NCBI RefSeq assembly: GCF_051175385.1
Contig: NZ_CP195106.1
Location: forward strand, 496,001 to 560,000
Length of the DNA: 64,000 nt
Origin: Tundrisphaera lichenicola
GTDB taxonomy: Bacteria; Planctomycetota; Planctomycetia; Isosphaerales; Isosphaeraceae
Reading direction: 5' to 3'
This document shows positions 49,671-58,753 of the stretch, in pieces. Both the position numbers and the translations under genes were made by a program. The number at the start of each line of letters is the position of its first letter. Position 1 is the stretch's first letter. The notes under the pieces are model-generated. The model worked only from the letters and a program-made list of their open reading frames with translations. It was not told the DNA's origin and made no database searches.

Positions 49671-51260
49671 TTGTCGACTGAAGGCACGTCCACCCTGGAG
49701 CCGGCAACCGGACGGGACGCGTCCGACCTGGCCGGGTTCGGCTACCGACAGCGACTCGACCGGTCGCTCGGGGGGTTCTCGTCGTTTGCGGCAGGGTTCT
49801 CCTATCTTTCGATCCTGACAGGGCTTCCGCAGCTTTTCTATCTGGGATACGGGGCCGCGGGGCCGGCGTTCTTCTGGACCTGGCCGGTCGTGCTGGCGGG
49901 GCAATTCCTGGTCGCCCTCTGCTTCGCCGAGCTATCGGCCGAGTATCCGCTCTCGGGCGGCGTCTACCAGTGGGCCCGGCGGGTCGGGCCGGGGGCAATC
50001 GGCTGGATGGCCGGCTGGGTGTACCTGGCTTGCGCGGCGATCACCCTGGCTTCGGTGGCGGTGGCCTTGCAGGGGGTCTTGCCGCTGATTTCGCCGTGGT
50101 TTCAGTGGGTGGGAGATTCCGGAGTGCCCGCCGACGCGGCCCGGAACTCGGTCCTGCTGGGCTGCGTCCTGATCGGGGCCAGCACGCTGATCAACGTGGT
50201 CGGGGTCCGACTGCTCGCCCGGATCAACAACGTGGGGGTCTTCGCCGAGATGGCCGGGGCCTTCGCCCTGATCGTCCTGCTGACCCTGGCCGCTCGCCGA
50301 GGCCCGGGGGTGGTCCTGGAGGCCCAGGGGTTGGGCGAAGGGCTTTCGATGGGCTACCTCGCCCCATTCCTGGCCGCTGCGCTGGTCCCTTCATTCGTGA
50401 TGTACGGGTTCGACACCGCCGGCTCGCTGGCCGAGGAGACCGACGACCCGAGACGGCGGGCCCCTCGGGCGATCCTCGGGGCCCTGGGGGCGGTGGGCCT
50501 GGCCGGGGCCTTGCTGATCCTGGCGGCCCTTCGGGCCGCGCCCGACCTGGCCGACCCGAACCTGGGGCGTCTCGGCGGGGGGATGGCGACGATCATCCGG
50601 GAAGTCCTGGGATCGGGGTGGGGCCGGCTCCTGCTCTGCGACGTGGCCCTGGCGATCGGGGTCTGCACCTTGACGGTCCACGCGGCGGCGGTCCGGCTGG
50701 TCTTCGCGATGGCCCGGGATGGCGGCCTGCCCTGGTCCAAGGCGCTGGCCTCGATGCCGGGCCGGACCCGGACGCCTCGGCTCCCCGCCTTGATCCTGGG
50801 GGGATTCGCCGGCCTGATCCTGGTGGTAAACGCCAACTTCCCCAAGGTGGTCGAGGTCCTGGTCTCGGTCTCGATCGCCTGGGCGAACCTGGCCTATCTC
50901 CTGGTGACGGCCCCGCTTCTGGCCCGTCGGATTCGCAGGGGCCGCCCCGAACCGAGGACCGACGGGCTGTTCCAGATGGGTCGATGGGGCCTGCCGGTCA
51001 ACGCCCTGGCGGTGGCCTGGGGCGTGCTGATGATCGTCAACGTCGGCTGGCCGAGGGCCGAGATTTATGGATCGGAGTGGTATCGGAGATTTGGGGCCTT
51101 GATCGCCACGATCGCCATGCTGGGCATCGGGGGGATCGGCTACCGCCTGTTCGGACGCCGGAACTCGGCCGTCCTGGACGAACATCGGGCTCACGATCTG
51201 GGCGTCATCGAGGATCAGTCGACGGGTTCCGCGGGTGAGTACGGAGGAAGAATCGGATGA
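49671..51260 (+). CDS. APC-family amino acid permease
   Basis: The 529-residue protein has about 12 hydrophobic segments and the APC layout. Visible features are the polar opening FGYRQRLDRSLGGFSSFAAG with the first helix, AELSAEYPLSGGVYQWARR in helix 3, AFALIVLLTL, and YGFDTAGSLAEETDDPRRRAP in the middle. It should import amino acids or polyamines. A TTG at 49671 is chosen as start: GGGGGG precedes it and the family N-terminus begins just after, while the longer frame reads through GC-rich gap sequence. The stop overlaps the next start as ATGA, so it is coupled to the phospholipid synthase. Confidence 0.82.
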   Translation: MSTEGTSTLEPATGRDASDLAGFGYRQRLDRSLGGFSSFAAGFSYLSILTGLPQLFYLGYGAAGPAFFWTWPVVLAGQFLVALCFAELSAEYPLSGGVYQWARRVGPGAIGWMAGWVYLACAAITLASVAVALQGVLPLISPWFQWVGDSGVPADAARNSVLLGCVLIGASTLINVVGVRLLARINNVGVFAEMAGAFALIVLLTLAARRGPGVVLEAQGLGEGLSMGYLAPFLAAALVPSFVMYGFDTAGSLAEETDDPRRRAPRAILGALGAVGLAGALLILAALRAAPDLADPNLGRLGGGMATIIREVLGSGWGRLLLCDVALAIGVCTLTVHAAAVRLVFAMARDGGLPWSKALASMPGRTRTPRLPALILGGFAGLILVVNANFPKVVEVLVSVSIAWANLAYLLVTAPLLARRIRRGRPEPRTDGLFQMGRWGLPVNALAVAWGVLMIVNVGWPRAEIYGSEWYRRFGALIATIAMLGIGGIGYRLFGRRNSAVLDEHRAHDLGVIEDQSTGSAGEYGGRIG

Positions 51261-52063
51261 TCAGCAGCCGTTTGGAGATGGGGGTCGCCCCGGGCGAGGA
51301 GGTCGAGGACGGCGATCGAGGTGACGGGGCGTTGCGGGTCGCGGCCTGGTGCGTCCATCTCTACACCGCGATCGGCCTGATCCTGGCCGCCTGGATCGCC
51401 GTGCTCCTGGTCCGGGGCGGGGCCGAATCGTTCCGGGCGGTGTTCGTCCTGATGCTGGTCGCCACCCTGGTCGACGCCACCGACGGGACCCTCGCCCGGA
51501 AGTTCCGGGTCAAGTCGATCCTGCCCGGCTTCGACGGCCGGAAGCTCGACGATATCACCGACTTCCTCACCTACACCAGCCTGCCGCTGCTCCTGATCTG
51601 GCGGGCGGGCCTCCTGCCCGAGGGGACCGAAGCCTGGCTGCTCCTGCCCCTGCTGGCCAGCGCCTACGGGTTTTGCCAGGCCGATGCCAAGACCGACGAT
51701 GGCTACTTCCTGGGCTTCCCCTCGCTCTGGAACGTGGTGGCGCTGTACCTCTACGTCCTGCAAGTGCCCGGCTGGCTGGCCGTGGGGATCGTGGTCGTCC
51801 TGAGCCTCCTGACCTTCGTGCCGAGCCGCTATCTCTATCCCTCCTCGAAGCCGGGCGTCCTGAACAAGGCGAGCAATCTCCTGGGGGCCCCCTGGTGCGT
51901 CCTCCTGCTGGTGGTCCTCTGGCGGCTCCCGTCGGAAGGGCCGATCACCGCCCTGGATGGCCCAACCTGGTGGTTGGCGGCGGGCTCGCTGTACTTCCCG
52001 GCGTTCTACATGGCCGCATCCTGGGCGGTCACGATTCGTCATCGGAGATCGCGGCCGATCTGA
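51257..52063 (+). CDS. CDP-alcohol phosphatidyltransferase, phosphatidylcholine-synthase-like
   Basis: The 268-residue membrane protein has the CDP-alcohol phosphotransferase motif spread over DATDGTLARKF, LPGFDGRKLDDITDF, with the expected spaced Asp residues. Several features match bacterial phosphatidylcholine synthase (Pcs), which joins CDP-diacylglycerol to choline: VHLYTAIG near the start, KFRVKSILPGFDG, ADAKTDDGYFLGFPSLWNV and LTFVPSRYLYPS. Family membership is certain; the Pcs assignment is by resemblance. Coupling with an APC permease suggests that the permease might supply an amine substrate such as choline, but this is inference. Confidence 0.78.
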   Translation: MISSRLEMGVAPGEEVEDGDRGDGALRVAAWCVHLYTAIGLILAAWIAVLLVRGGAESFRAVFVLMLVATLVDATDGTLARKFRVKSILPGFDGRKLDDITDFLTYTSLPLLLIWRAGLLPEGTEAWLLLPLLASAYGFCQADAKTDDGYFLGFPSLWNVVALYLYVLQVPGWLAVGIVVVLSLLTFVPSRYLYPSSKPGVLNKASNLLGAPWCVLLLVVLWRLPSEGPITALDGPTWWLAAGSLYFPAFYMAASWAVTIRHRRSRPI

Positions 52064-52157
52064 TCTGGGCGGATCGGCCTTGCCGGATCGCCCCCGAACG
52101 TGTCCGATGGAAGGGTCGAGGGGACTCCTGAATTGGCCGAGGAGGAGAGAAGGGGCG

Positions 52158-53039
52158 ATGCGGATCCGAGCCAAGTTGGGCGTCCTGGCCCTGACCCTGT
52201 TTGCCTGGGTTGCCGCGCCGTCGTCCGCCGACGATCCTCGGGTGGCCACGGCGTACGACCTCACCTATTGCCGGGCCGGCGACGTCGACCTCAAGCTCGA
52301 CCTGGCCTATCCGGTCGAGGGGACCGGCCCGTTCCCGGCCGTGGTCGTGTTCTACGGGGGGGCCTGGCGGACGGGCAACAAGTGGGGCAACCGGCCCACG
52401 CTCAAGGAGTTCGCCCGTCGGGGGTTCGTGGCGATCTCGCCCCAGTATCGGCATTGCCCCAAGTACATCTTCCCGGCCCAGATCCACGATGCCAAGGCGG
52501 CGGTCCGATGGCTCCGGACTCACGCGGAAGAGTACCGGATCGATCCCGACCACATCGGGGCGATGGGCTTCTCGGCCGGTGCCCACCTCTCGCTGATGCT
52601 CGGCCTGACCGGGCCCGAAGACGGCCTCGAAGGCGACGTTGCGCCCGACTCCCCCAGCTCGAAGGTCCAGGCGGTCGTCAACTACTTCGCCCCGACCGAC
52701 CTGAATGCGCCCGCCGTCACCAAGTTCGCCAAGGGCCTGATCCGCGACTTCCTCGGCGTGCTCCCTACGGAACGCCCCGAGGTCGCCGCCAAGGCGTCAC
52801 CGGTCACTTATGTCACCGGCGATGACGCCGCGATCCTCACCTTCCACGGGACCAAGGACCCCCTCGTCCCGTTCGATCAGGCCAACCGGCTCGCCTCGGC
52901 GATGACCCGGGCGGGGCTCGAAGGCCGGACCGAACTCATCACCGACGCCGGGCACGGCTGGTACGGCCCGGAGATGAAGAAGACCATGGAAGAGACTTAC
53001 GCGTTCTTCGAGGAACATCTCCGGCCCGCCAAGCATTGA
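52158..53039 (+). CDS. secreted alpha/beta hydrolase (esterase/lipase type)
   Basis: The 293-residue product has a signal peptide (LGVLALTLFAWVAAPSSADD) and a complete alpha/beta-hydrolase core: VVVFYGGAWRTGNK as the oxyanion HGG-like loop, GFSAGAHLSL with the nucleophile serine, LTFHGTKDPLVPF with the acid, and GHGWYGPE with the histidine. The family acts on carbohydrate or lipid esters. The ATG at 52158 follows AAGGGG and begins the signal peptide. It lies 94 bases after the Pcs-like gene on the same strand. Confidence 0.85.
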   Translation: MRIRAKLGVLALTLFAWVAAPSSADDPRVATAYDLTYCRAGDVDLKLDLAYPVEGTGPFPAVVVFYGGAWRTGNKWGNRPTLKEFARRGFVAISPQYRHCPKYIFPAQIHDAKAAVRWLRTHAEEYRIDPDHIGAMGFSAGAHLSLMLGLTGPEDGLEGDVAPDSPSSKVQAVVNYFAPTDLNAPAVTKFAKGLIRDFLGVLPTERPEVAAKASPVTYVTGDDAAILTFHGTKDPLVPFDQANRLASAMTRAGLEGRTELITDAGHGWYGPEMKKTMEETYAFFEEHLRPAKH

Positions 53040-53050
53040 TCGACCACCCG

Positions 53051-53067
53051 ACGGGCCCTCGGCCCGT
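53051..53067. terminator. short palindrome between convergent genes
   Basis: ACGGGCC and its complement flank a 3-base loop, 11 bases after the esterase stop and 31 bases before the opposing stop. It may end transcription on either strand; there is no T-run. Confidence 0.4.
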
Positions 53068-53097
53068 TCCCGGGAGGAGAGGCTTCGCCGTCTCCGA

Positions 53098-53448
53098 TCA
53101 GGGCTGCTTGGGTTCCTCGACCGACGCGTCGGGCTTGGTCGCTTCGGCGTCGGGCTTGGCCGCTTCGGCGTCGGGCTTGGCCGCTTCGGCGTCGGGCTTG
53201 GCCGCTTCGGCGTCGGGCTTGGCCGCTTCGGCGTCGGGCTTTGTGTTCTTCGGATTTGATGCTTTCATCATCTCATATGTCGCGGCTCCGCTTCCCGAAT
53301 TGTCGCTCATCCCCTCGGCGATCTTCCCCTGGTCGCCGGTGACGACCTGATTGTCGACGGGTCTGAGGGCCATTGCGATCAGGGGCGAAGCGATCACGAC
53401 CGCTAGCAATCCGGCAATCTTGAGATACTTGATGGTCGAGGGGGTCAT
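53098..53448 (-). CDS. small exported protein with KPDAEAA tandem repeats
   Basis: The 116-residue product has an N-terminal hydrophobic segment (IAGLLAVVIASPLIAMAL) that is a signal peptide or anchor, a short polar middle, and a C-terminal tail of five tandem KPDAEAA-type heptads (about residues 70-105). The tail is acidic and probably extended. No family is recognised. It is convergent with the esterase and divergent from the GT39 gene across a 385-base gap. Confidence 0.6.
   Translation of the reverse strand: MTPSTIKYLKIAGLLAVVIASPLIAMALRPVDNQVVTGDQGKIAEGMSDNSGSGAATYEMMKASNPKNTKPDAEAAKPDAEAAKPDAEAAKPDAEAAKPDAEATKPDASVEEPKQP
53127..53241. repeat. 21-bp tandem repeat coding for KPDAEAA heptads
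   Basis: Units of GCTTCGGCGTCGGGCTTGGC plus one base repeat from 53141 (53141, 53162, 53183, 53204, 53225) almost without change, with a variant partial copy before them. Being 21 bases long, gain or loss of a unit keeps the reading frame. Confidence 0.85.
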
Positions 53449-53833
53449 GTGAGTCTCGATTCGAAGAGGGTGGAATTGACTCGTGAGCGGGAACGATTAT
53501 ATCCCGATCTTCCCTTTCTCAACATCCATTCGAGGGCCCGCCGCGAGTGGCGAGATCGATGACCCGAGGCCATGAGGGCCGGGATCATTCCTCCTTGAGT
53601 TGAGAGATCGAATCCCGGGACCAACCCGGCGAAGGTCGCCTCGGTCCGGGTCGTGGTTCGGCCTGGCATCTCGCGATGCCAACGGGGCCACCGTCGATTT
53701 CGGGCCGACTTGACAGTCCTTTACGGTGCCATCCCGGGGGTCGGAATACAATCCGGGTGCGTCGTCGAGGTGACGGCGTCGGGCGCCCCGTCGGCCCCGT
53801 GCTCGACCCTCCGACGAAAGCGAAGGGCCTCCG
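53449..53833. other. 385-base divergent gap
   Basis: The gap separates the KPDAEAA-repeat gene from the GT39 gene and should hold both promoters. No clear promoter box, palindrome or small gene was recognised. Confidence 0.5.
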
Positions 53834-56098
53834 ATGGCTGGTGACGAACCCCTGGCCCGTCCCGAATCCGATCGCCGTCGCGAAGGCCTGGCGGTGGCCG
53901 CCGTGCTCCTGATCGCCGCCGGGCTCCGACTCTGGCGGCTCGATCGCAACGGCTTCGGCAACAGTTACTATGGCGCGGCCGTACGGAGCATGCTGGCCAG
54001 CACCGGCAACTTCTTCTTCGGGTCGTTCGATCCTGCCGGGGTCGTCACCGTGGACAAGCCCCCGGTGGCCCTCTGGATCCAGGCCCTCAGCGCCAAGATC
54101 CTGGGATACTCGGGGGTCGCGGTCCTCTTGCCGCAAGCCCTGATGGGCGTGGCCTCGGTCGCCTTGACCTATCACCTAGTCCGACGGATCTTCGGCGTCT
54201 CCGCCGGGTTCCTCGCGGGCCTGGCCCTGGCCGTGACGCCGATCTGCGTGGCGGTGGACCGCGACAATCTGCCCGACTCGGCCCTGGTCCTCGTCCTGCT
54301 CCTGGCGACCTGGGCGTTGACCCGATCCGTGGAAACCGGCAAGCCGGGGCTCCTGATGCTGTCCACGGCGCTGGTTGGCCTGGCGTTCAACGTCAAGATG
54401 CTAGCGGCCTTCGTCGTCCTGCCGACGTTCTACCTCGCCTACTTCCTGGGATCGTCGGCGACCTGGCGAGCCCAGATCGGCCACCTGGTTGCAGCGACTG
54501 GCGTGCTGGTGGTGGCCTCGTTCTCGTGGCCGATCGCGGTCGAGCTCACCCCGAAAGCCTCGCGGCCTTACATCGGCGGCTCGATGAACAACTCGGCCCT
54601 GGAACTTGCGGTCGGATACAACGGGATCGCGCGCATCATGGGGATGGGCGGCCCGATGGGCGGCGGCCCGCCGGGTGGTCCGATGGGCGGCCCGCCGGGG
54701 ATGCCACGGTTCCCGGGAGCCTCGACGGGGGGCGATCCCGCCCGTCCTGACGATCCGGGCCTGGCCAAGGATCAGGAAGAGGCGTTCGGCCCCCCTCCGT
54801 TCGGCCCGGGTGGCGGCCCCCCGCCGTTCGGCCCCCCTCCGTTCGGTCCTGGAGGTCGGAGAGGCCCGGGTGGTCCCGGGGGCATGTCGGGATTCGGGGG
54901 AACTCCCGGCCTCTTGCGGTTTGCCCAGCAGGAGATGTCGGGCCTGATCACCTGGCTTTTCCCGATCGCCGTGCTCGGTAGCATCGTGGCCGCGGCCGGA
55001 GTGGGGCGATCCCTGCCGATCGGCCGTGAGGCTCTGGCCCTGGTCCTCTGGGGCGGGTGGTTCGGCACGCACTGGGTGGTCTTCAGCTTCGCCCGGGGGA
55101 TCTTCCACGACTACTACACGACCGTGATGGGGCCTGCGGTGGCCGCGCTCTTCGGGATCGGCGCGATGGCGTTGTGGAAGGCATCGCTCAAGGGTGGATG
55201 GCGGGTTGTCCTGCTGCCCTCGGCGATCGTCCTGACGGCAGCCTGGCAGTCGAAGATCGTCTGGGCCTACCCCGAGTGGAGCCGGTGGCTCGTCCCGGTC
55301 TTCGGCGTCGGGGCGGTGTTGAGCGTGGTCGGGCTGATCGGCTCGAAGTGGCTTTCGGCCCGATGGGAATCGGTCCCCTGGGCGAGCCTGGCGGCGGGGG
55401 TGGGGCTGGCCTCGATGATGGTCGGGCCTTCGGCCTGGGCATCGACGGCGATGCTCTTCCCGGGGAGTTCCCTCTTGCCCACCGCCGGCCCCTCCCTGGC
55501 GAGCGGGAAGGGGCAAGGGCCGCCGATGATGCCGTTCGAGTCGGACCCGGAGTCGGCCCGCAAGCTGATCGCGTTCCTCCGGGCCAATCGCCACGAAGAG
55601 TCGATCCTGGTCGCGTCGATGGCGAGCATGCCGGTGGCGCCGATCATCATCGAGACGGGCGAGGCGGCGGTCTCGCTGGGCGGATTCATGGGAGCCGACC
55701 CGGCCATGACCAAGGACCGATTCATCGGGCTGGTCGAAGGGGGAAAGCTTCGCTTCTTCCTGAATGGCCCCGGGCCTGGCGGGGGGGGCGGCCCCGGCGG
55801 TGGTTTCGGCGGACCGGGGGGAACGCCAGGCCCCGCCGGAATGCCGTCCCCCCCGCCGGGCCTGATGGGGCCACCCGGCGGATTCCGTGGCAATTCCGAG
55901 ATCGCGACCTGGGTCCGAGAGCACGGCGAGTCGGTCCCCCAGGAACTCTGGATGAAGGTCGAGACCGAGGAGGACGGCGAGGCGGACTTCGCGGAAGGCC
56001 CCGACCCCATGATGCCTTTTCCTCGGAGGATGAGGCGGATGACCCAGCTCTATGACCTCCGACCGGACCTCGGGCTCGTCGTCCCGGAGTCCCCCTGA
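53834..56098 (+). CDS. GT39-family glycosyltransferase with Gly/Pro-rich inserts
   Basis: The 754-residue polytopic membrane protein resembles ArnT/PMT-type enzymes, which move a sugar from a polyprenyl-phosphate donor to an envelope acceptor. The first loop carries YYGAAVRSM and later VDKPPVALWIQALSAK, the usual acidic and DKPP signature; RDNLPDSALVL follows in the next loop. Two low-complexity inserts rich in Gly, Pro and Met occur at residues about 269-357 and 643-686, both in predicted outer-facing loops. It is the first gene of a tight same-strand group with GT2, acyltransferase and a two-component system. The ATG at 53834 lacks a strong ribosome site. Confidence 0.83.
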   Translation: MAGDEPLARPESDRRREGLAVAAVLLIAAGLRLWRLDRNGFGNSYYGAAVRSMLASTGNFFFGSFDPAGVVTVDKPPVALWIQALSAKILGYSGVAVLLPQALMGVASVALTYHLVRRIFGVSAGFLAGLALAVTPICVAVDRDNLPDSALVLVLLLATWALTRSVETGKPGLLMLSTALVGLAFNVKMLAAFVVLPTFYLAYFLGSSATWRAQIGHLVAATGVLVVASFSWPIAVELTPKASRPYIGGSMNNSALELAVGYNGIARIMGMGGPMGGGPPGGPMGGPPGMPRFPGASTGGDPARPDDPGLAKDQEEAFGPPPFGPGGGPPPFGPPPFGPGGRRGPGGPGGMSGFGGTPGLLRFAQQEMSGLITWLFPIAVLGSIVAAAGVGRSLPIGREALALVLWGGWFGTHWVVFSFARGIFHDYYTTVMGPAVAALFGIGAMALWKASLKGGWRVVLLPSAIVLTAAWQSKIVWAYPEWSRWLVPVFGVGAVLSVVGLIGSKWLSARWESVPWASLAAGVGLASMMVGPSAWASTAMLFPGSSLLPTAGPSLASGKGQGPPMMPFESDPESARKLIAFLRANRHEESILVASMASMPVAPIIIETGEAAVSLGGFMGADPAMTKDRFIGLVEGGKLRFFLNGPGPGGGGGPGGGFGGPGGTPGPAGMPSPPPGLMGPPGGFRGNSEIATWVREHGESVPQELWMKVETEEDGEADFAEGPDPMMPFPRRMRRMTQLYDLRPDLGLVVPESP

Positions 56099-56126
56099 TC
56101 GATCAATCCCCTGGAGGGTCGGGCCG

Positions 56127-57185
56127 ATGCTGCTTTCCCTGGTGATTCCGGTCTTCGATGAGGAAGAGGCGCTGCCGTCGCTCCTGGAGGCACTCTGCCC
56201 GGTCCTCGACGCGATGGACTGCGACCACGAGATCGTCTTCGTCGACGACGGGAGCCGCGACGGTTCTCGCCGGCTCCTGGCCGGTGTGGCGGCGGCCGAC
56301 CCGAGGGTCAAGGTCCTGGGTTTCAGCCGGAACTTCGGCCATCAGGCCGCCATCACCGCCGGGCTCGACTTCGCCGGCGGCGACGCGGTGGTCGTCATGG
56401 ATGCCGACCTCCAGGACCCGCCCGGGTTGATCCCCGAGATGTTCGGCCTCTTCGAGAGGGGCTTCGATGTCGTCTCGGCCCAGCGGGTCGGCCGCGAGGG
56501 GGAAGGCCCCTTCAAGAGGGGGACCGCCGCGCTCTTCTACGGCCTGATGCGTCGGGCGGTCGACGAACGACTCCGGCCCCAGGTGGGGGACTTCCGCCTG
56601 TTCAGCCGGGCCGCGGTCGAGGCGCTCCGGGGGTTCCGCGAGGAGCATCGGTTCGTCCGAGGGCTGGTGGCCTGGCTCGGCCTGAAAGAGGCCATCCTCC
56701 CCTTCCATCGGCCGGGTCGGGTGGCCGGGACCACCAAGTATCCCGCCTGGAAGATGGCCCGGTTTGCCTGGACTGCGATCTCGTCGTTCTCGGCCTTGCC
56801 GCTCAAATTCAGCCTGGTTTTCGGCCTGATGTTGACGGCTCTCGGATTGGGGTACTCATCTTTCGTTCTTTATGAGACCCTCGTGCTCCGGACGACGGTC
56901 CGGGGTTGGAGCTCCCTGGTCTGCCTCCAACTCCTGTTCTCCGGGGCGACCCTGACCGCGGTCGGCCTGGTTGGCGATTATGTGGCTCGGATCTACGAGG
57001 AGATCAAAGGCCGCCCGCTCTATGTTGTGACCGACGCGCTGAATCTCCCGCCCCGGATAAATCCACCGCCGCGATCGGTCTTGATTCCCCCCCGGAACCT
57101 CTCGCCCGGAACCGCTCGGCCCGACGCCCTGGCGTCGACGCTGACCGCCGGCACGTCGAGGAGTACCGAATCATGGACGAATTGA
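56127..57185 (+). CDS. GT2 polyprenyl-phosphate glycosyltransferase (DPM1/GtrB/ArnC-like)
   Basis: The 352-residue enzyme has a GT-A domain (LSLVIPVFDEEEALPSLLEA, IVFVDDGSRDGS, VVVMDADLQDPP) and two C-terminal membrane helices (about residues 233-255 and 272-293), the layout of dolichol- or undecaprenyl-phosphate sugar synthases. It should make the lipid-linked donor used by the GT39 enzyme encoded just upstream. The ATG at 56127 has GGAGGG upstream; the frame is open further but homology starts here. The gap to GT39 is 28 bases, and the 3' end overlaps the acyltransferase start by 13 bases. Confidence 0.88.
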   Translation: MLLSLVIPVFDEEEALPSLLEALCPVLDAMDCDHEIVFVDDGSRDGSRRLLAGVAAADPRVKVLGFSRNFGHQAAITAGLDFAGGDAVVVMDADLQDPPGLIPEMFGLFERGFDVVSAQRVGREGEGPFKRGTAALFYGLMRRAVDERLRPQVGDFRLFSRAAVEALRGFREEHRFVRGLVAWLGLKEAILPFHRPGRVAGTTKYPAWKMARFAWTAISSFSALPLKFSLVFGLMLTALGLGYSSFVLYETLVLRTTVRGWSSLVCLQLLFSGATLTAVGLVGDYVARIYEEIKGRPLYVVTDALNLPPRINPPPRSVLIPPRNLSPGTARPDALASTLTAGTSRSTESWTN

Positions 57186-58750
57186 AGGCCGGGTCGAAGC
57201 CGCGATTCGACGCACTGGACGGCGTCCGCGCCGCGGCGATCCTGGTAGGTGTGTATTATCACGCACTCATGTTTGCCTCGATGGGTCGGGGCCGGATGCC
57301 GATCCCGGGCGCGCCCGGCGGGGCGTCGCAACTCTTCCAGGATTACCTGCACAGTTTCCGGATGCCCCTGTTTTTCCTGATCTCGGGCTTCTTCGGCCGG
57401 ATGATGCTGGGCAAGTACGGGACGCGGGGCTACCTGTCTCGCCGATGGTCGAGGATCGGCCTGCCGCTGCTGGTGGGCCTCTTCGTGATCGTCCCGATCT
57501 ATCAGGCGACGAGGTCCGGCCCCGGCGGCCCGGGGATGGGCCCGCCGCCGGGCCAGATGGGCGAGGAAGGACCCGGAGGTCCGAGGGGAGGCCCGCCGCC
57601 AGGCCTGGCGCGAGGTGGCCCCGGAGGCCCGCCGGGGAGATCCGGCGAGATGCCGTCCCCACCGCCAGGGTTCGTCCCGCCGCCGCTGGCGAGGTTCGAC
57701 GTCGACCACGACGGCTCGCTCGGCGAGGAGGAATGGAAGGAAGCCCGCGCCTCGTTCGCGAAGGGGGGCATGCCGGGGCCGGGCGGGCCTCCGGGGGGTC
57801 GGATGGGCTTCGGGCCGGGCGGCCTGGGTCTGAGCGACCGGATCTTCGGCCCGGCCTCCTGGCTCTTCCGGCTCGAATTCCTCTGGTTCCTCTGGTATCT
57901 CCTGATCTTCGCGACGATCGCCCCCTGGCTGGTGAAGATCCCCGGCCTGGTCTTCCCCGGGACCTCGCGCGAGCGCGCGCAAGGTGATCGGGAGAGTCGA
58001 GGTTGGCCCTGGCTGGCCCTGGTCCCGCTGACATTGGGCGTGATCGGCGGGTTCGCCCAGATGCTCACGTCCGGTCCCTTCGGGTGGGCGCTGCCGCTGG
58101 CCTCGGGGATCTTCCGGGGCGTCCCCGACTTCATCCTCCACATCGAGCCGGACATGCCGTTCTACCTGACCTACTTCCTGGCGGGTTGGTGGCTCCATCG
58201 CGGGCGCGACGCCTTGCCGGAGATCGGTCGCGCCTGGCTGCCGTATCTGCTGGTCGGGCTCGCGGCGCACGCCGGGTCGATGGCCTTGCAATCGGCGCAC
58301 GCCGGCCCGGGATCGGGCTCGGCCTCCTGGGCGATCCGCCTGGGGGGCACCCTGCTCTATGGGGTAGGCACGGCCGGCACGGCCTTCGGATTTCTCGGGC
58401 TCTTCCAGCGTCACCTGAATCGTCCAACCCGGGTTGGACGCTACCTGGCCGATACGGCACTCTGGGTCTACATGGTCCATCTGCTGCTGCTCCGGCCATT
58501 CCTGGAGATCGTCACGCCGATGGGCCTCCCCTGGTGGCTCGAAGGGGCCCTGGTGGCATCGATGGATACCGCCGCGGCCCTCCTGATCTTCGAGGCGATC
58601 ATCCGTCCCACGCCTCTGTTTCGGATCTTCGGGTCCGGCACCTTCGCGGGGTCCAGGGCAGAGCGGTCGGTGGCCTCGATCGCCGAGGGTGGATATTCTG
58701 ACCGAAGATCTCGGGTCGTCCCTGTCGATGGAAATCTACCGCTTCGGTGA
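57173..58750 (+). CDS. acyltransferase 3 family protein with Gly/Pro-rich EF-hand insert
   Basis: The 525-residue polytopic protein belongs to the acyltransferase 3 family, which adds acetyl or succinyl groups to envelope glycans. The N-terminus has DALDGVRAAAILVGVYYHA with the R19-x10-H30 pair typical of the family, then HSFRMPLFFLISGFF. An insert (residues about 114-221) rich in Gly and Pro lies between helices and holds a canonical EF-hand loop, DVDHDGSLGEEE, with D176, D178, D180, G181, L183 and E187. The ATG at 57173 has GAGGAG upstream. It overlaps GT2 and precedes the response regulator by three bases. Confidence 0.85.
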   Translation: MDELKAGSKPRFDALDGVRAAAILVGVYYHALMFASMGRGRMPIPGAPGGASQLFQDYLHSFRMPLFFLISGFFGRMMLGKYGTRGYLSRRWSRIGLPLLVGLFVIVPIYQATRSGPGGPGMGPPPGQMGEEGPGGPRGGPPPGLARGGPGGPPGRSGEMPSPPPGFVPPPLARFDVDHDGSLGEEEWKEARASFAKGGMPGPGGPPGGRMGFGPGGLGLSDRIFGPASWLFRLEFLWFLWYLLIFATIAPWLVKIPGLVFPGTSRERAQGDRESRGWPWLALVPLTLGVIGGFAQMLTSGPFGWALPLASGIFRGVPDFILHIEPDMPFYLTYFLAGWWLHRGRDALPEIGRAWLPYLLVGLAAHAGSMALQSAHAGPGSGSASWAIRLGGTLLYGVGTAGTAFGFLGLFQRHLNRPTRVGRYLADTALWVYMVHLLLLRPFLEIVTPMGLPWWLEGALVASMDTAAALLIFEAIIRPTPLFRIFGSGTFAGSRAERSVASIAEGGYSDRRSRVVPVDGNLPLR

Positions 58751-58753
58751 CCG

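Noticed and set aside
53127..53241. Tandem units considered as a CRISPR array
   Set aside because: The 21-base units are contiguous without spacers and stay in frame as KPDAEAA heptads, so they are a coding repeat.
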